The translations under genes and the position numbers were made by a program. Below the pieces are notes generated by a model, which was given only the letters and a program-made list of their open reading frames with translations, made no database searches and had not been told where the DNA came from. A DNA stretch of 5,097 bases from Gammaproteobacteria bacterium (lineage in GTDB: Bacteria > Pseudomonadota > Gammaproteobacteria > GRL18), in contig JANELJ010000170.1 of NCBI GenBank assembly GCA_024511395.1, positions 1 to 5,097 on the forward strand, read 5' to 3'. Numbering within the stretch: the first letter of the stretch is position 1; each line of letters starts with the position of its first letter. Positions 4,968 to 5,097 of this stretch are shown in pieces.

Positions 4968-5097
4968 ATGTCCAAGGAAAAATTCGAACGTACGAAACCA
5001 CATGTGAACGTTGGTACAATTGGCCACGTTGACCATGGTAAAACCACATTAACCGCAGCCATGACCAAGTGTATGGCCGAAAAGCACGGCGGTGAAG
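4968..5097 (+). CDS. tuf: Elongation factor Tu (EF-Tu), N-terminal part, cut by window end
   Basis: EF-Tu is the GTPase that brings aminoacyl-tRNA to the ribosomal A site. Only 43 codons of roughly 394 are present, and the frame is still open at the window edge. The N-terminus [20 protein letters not shown] is the standard bacterial EF-Tu start, and the P-loop GHVDHGKTT lies at 19-27 with K25 contacting the nucleotide phosphates. The following [16 protein letters not shown] is a normal variant of the first helix. It follows the Tyr-Gly-Thr tRNA cluster, the position of tufB in E. coli, and is probably cotranscribed with it from the promoter near 4393-4421, with tRNA excision freeing the mRNA. 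Many gammaproteobacteria carry a second tuf with rpsG and fusA; which copies this genome has cannot be seen. Confidence 0.98.
   Translation, partial: MSKEKFERTKPHVNVGTIGHVDHGKTTLTAAMTKCMAEKHGGE

Overview
The window is from a gammaproteobacterium, judged from sequence recalled from memory, not from a search. Two things point there: the conserved tRNA-Tyr, tRNA-Gly, tRNA-Thr, tuf order (the tyrU-glyT-thrT-tufB operon of Escherichia coli), and lipopolysaccharide genes that resemble their gammaproteobacterial counterparts along most of their length. Base composition looks moderate to slightly AT-rich. I cannot name the genus.

Layout. Bases 1-158 are non-coding and hold a 10-bp perfect inverted repeat. 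From 159 to about 4256 five genes run on the plus strand: a YhcC-type radical SAM protein, kdsC, kdsB, kdsD, and a secreted trypsin-like protease gene that looks broken. Gaps are 7, 60, 51 and 8 bases. From about 4393 a second unit begins with a strong sigma70-type promoter that has a GC-rich discriminator. It is followed by tRNA-Tyr(GUA), a long structured spacer, tRNA-Gly(UCC), tRNA-Thr(GGU) and the first 43 codons of tuf (EF-Tu), cut by the window edge.

How the genes work together. KdsD makes arabinose 5-phosphate from ribulose 5-phosphate. KdsC dephosphorylates Kdo 8-phosphate and KdsB activates Kdo to CMP-Kdo for lipid A-core assembly. The intervening enzyme, KdsA, is not in the window. 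The tRNA-tuf unit serves translation and is probably transcribed as one precursor that is processed into tRNAs and tuf mRNA.

Most notable points. (1) The protease gene has an in-frame TAA directly after its GNSGSP serine motif, with a family-like 50-codon tail beyond it, and a Tyr where the catalytic His is expected. (2) Two copies of a CCCTCTCCC/GGGAGAGGG hairpin repeat lie after kdsB and after the protease gene, and the first copy appears to supply the ribosome binding site of kdsD. (3) The tRNA-Tyr to tRNA-Gly spacer can fold into nested stems. I found no CRISPR array, insertion sequence, phage gene or evidently new multi-gene system; this is mainly a housekeeping region.
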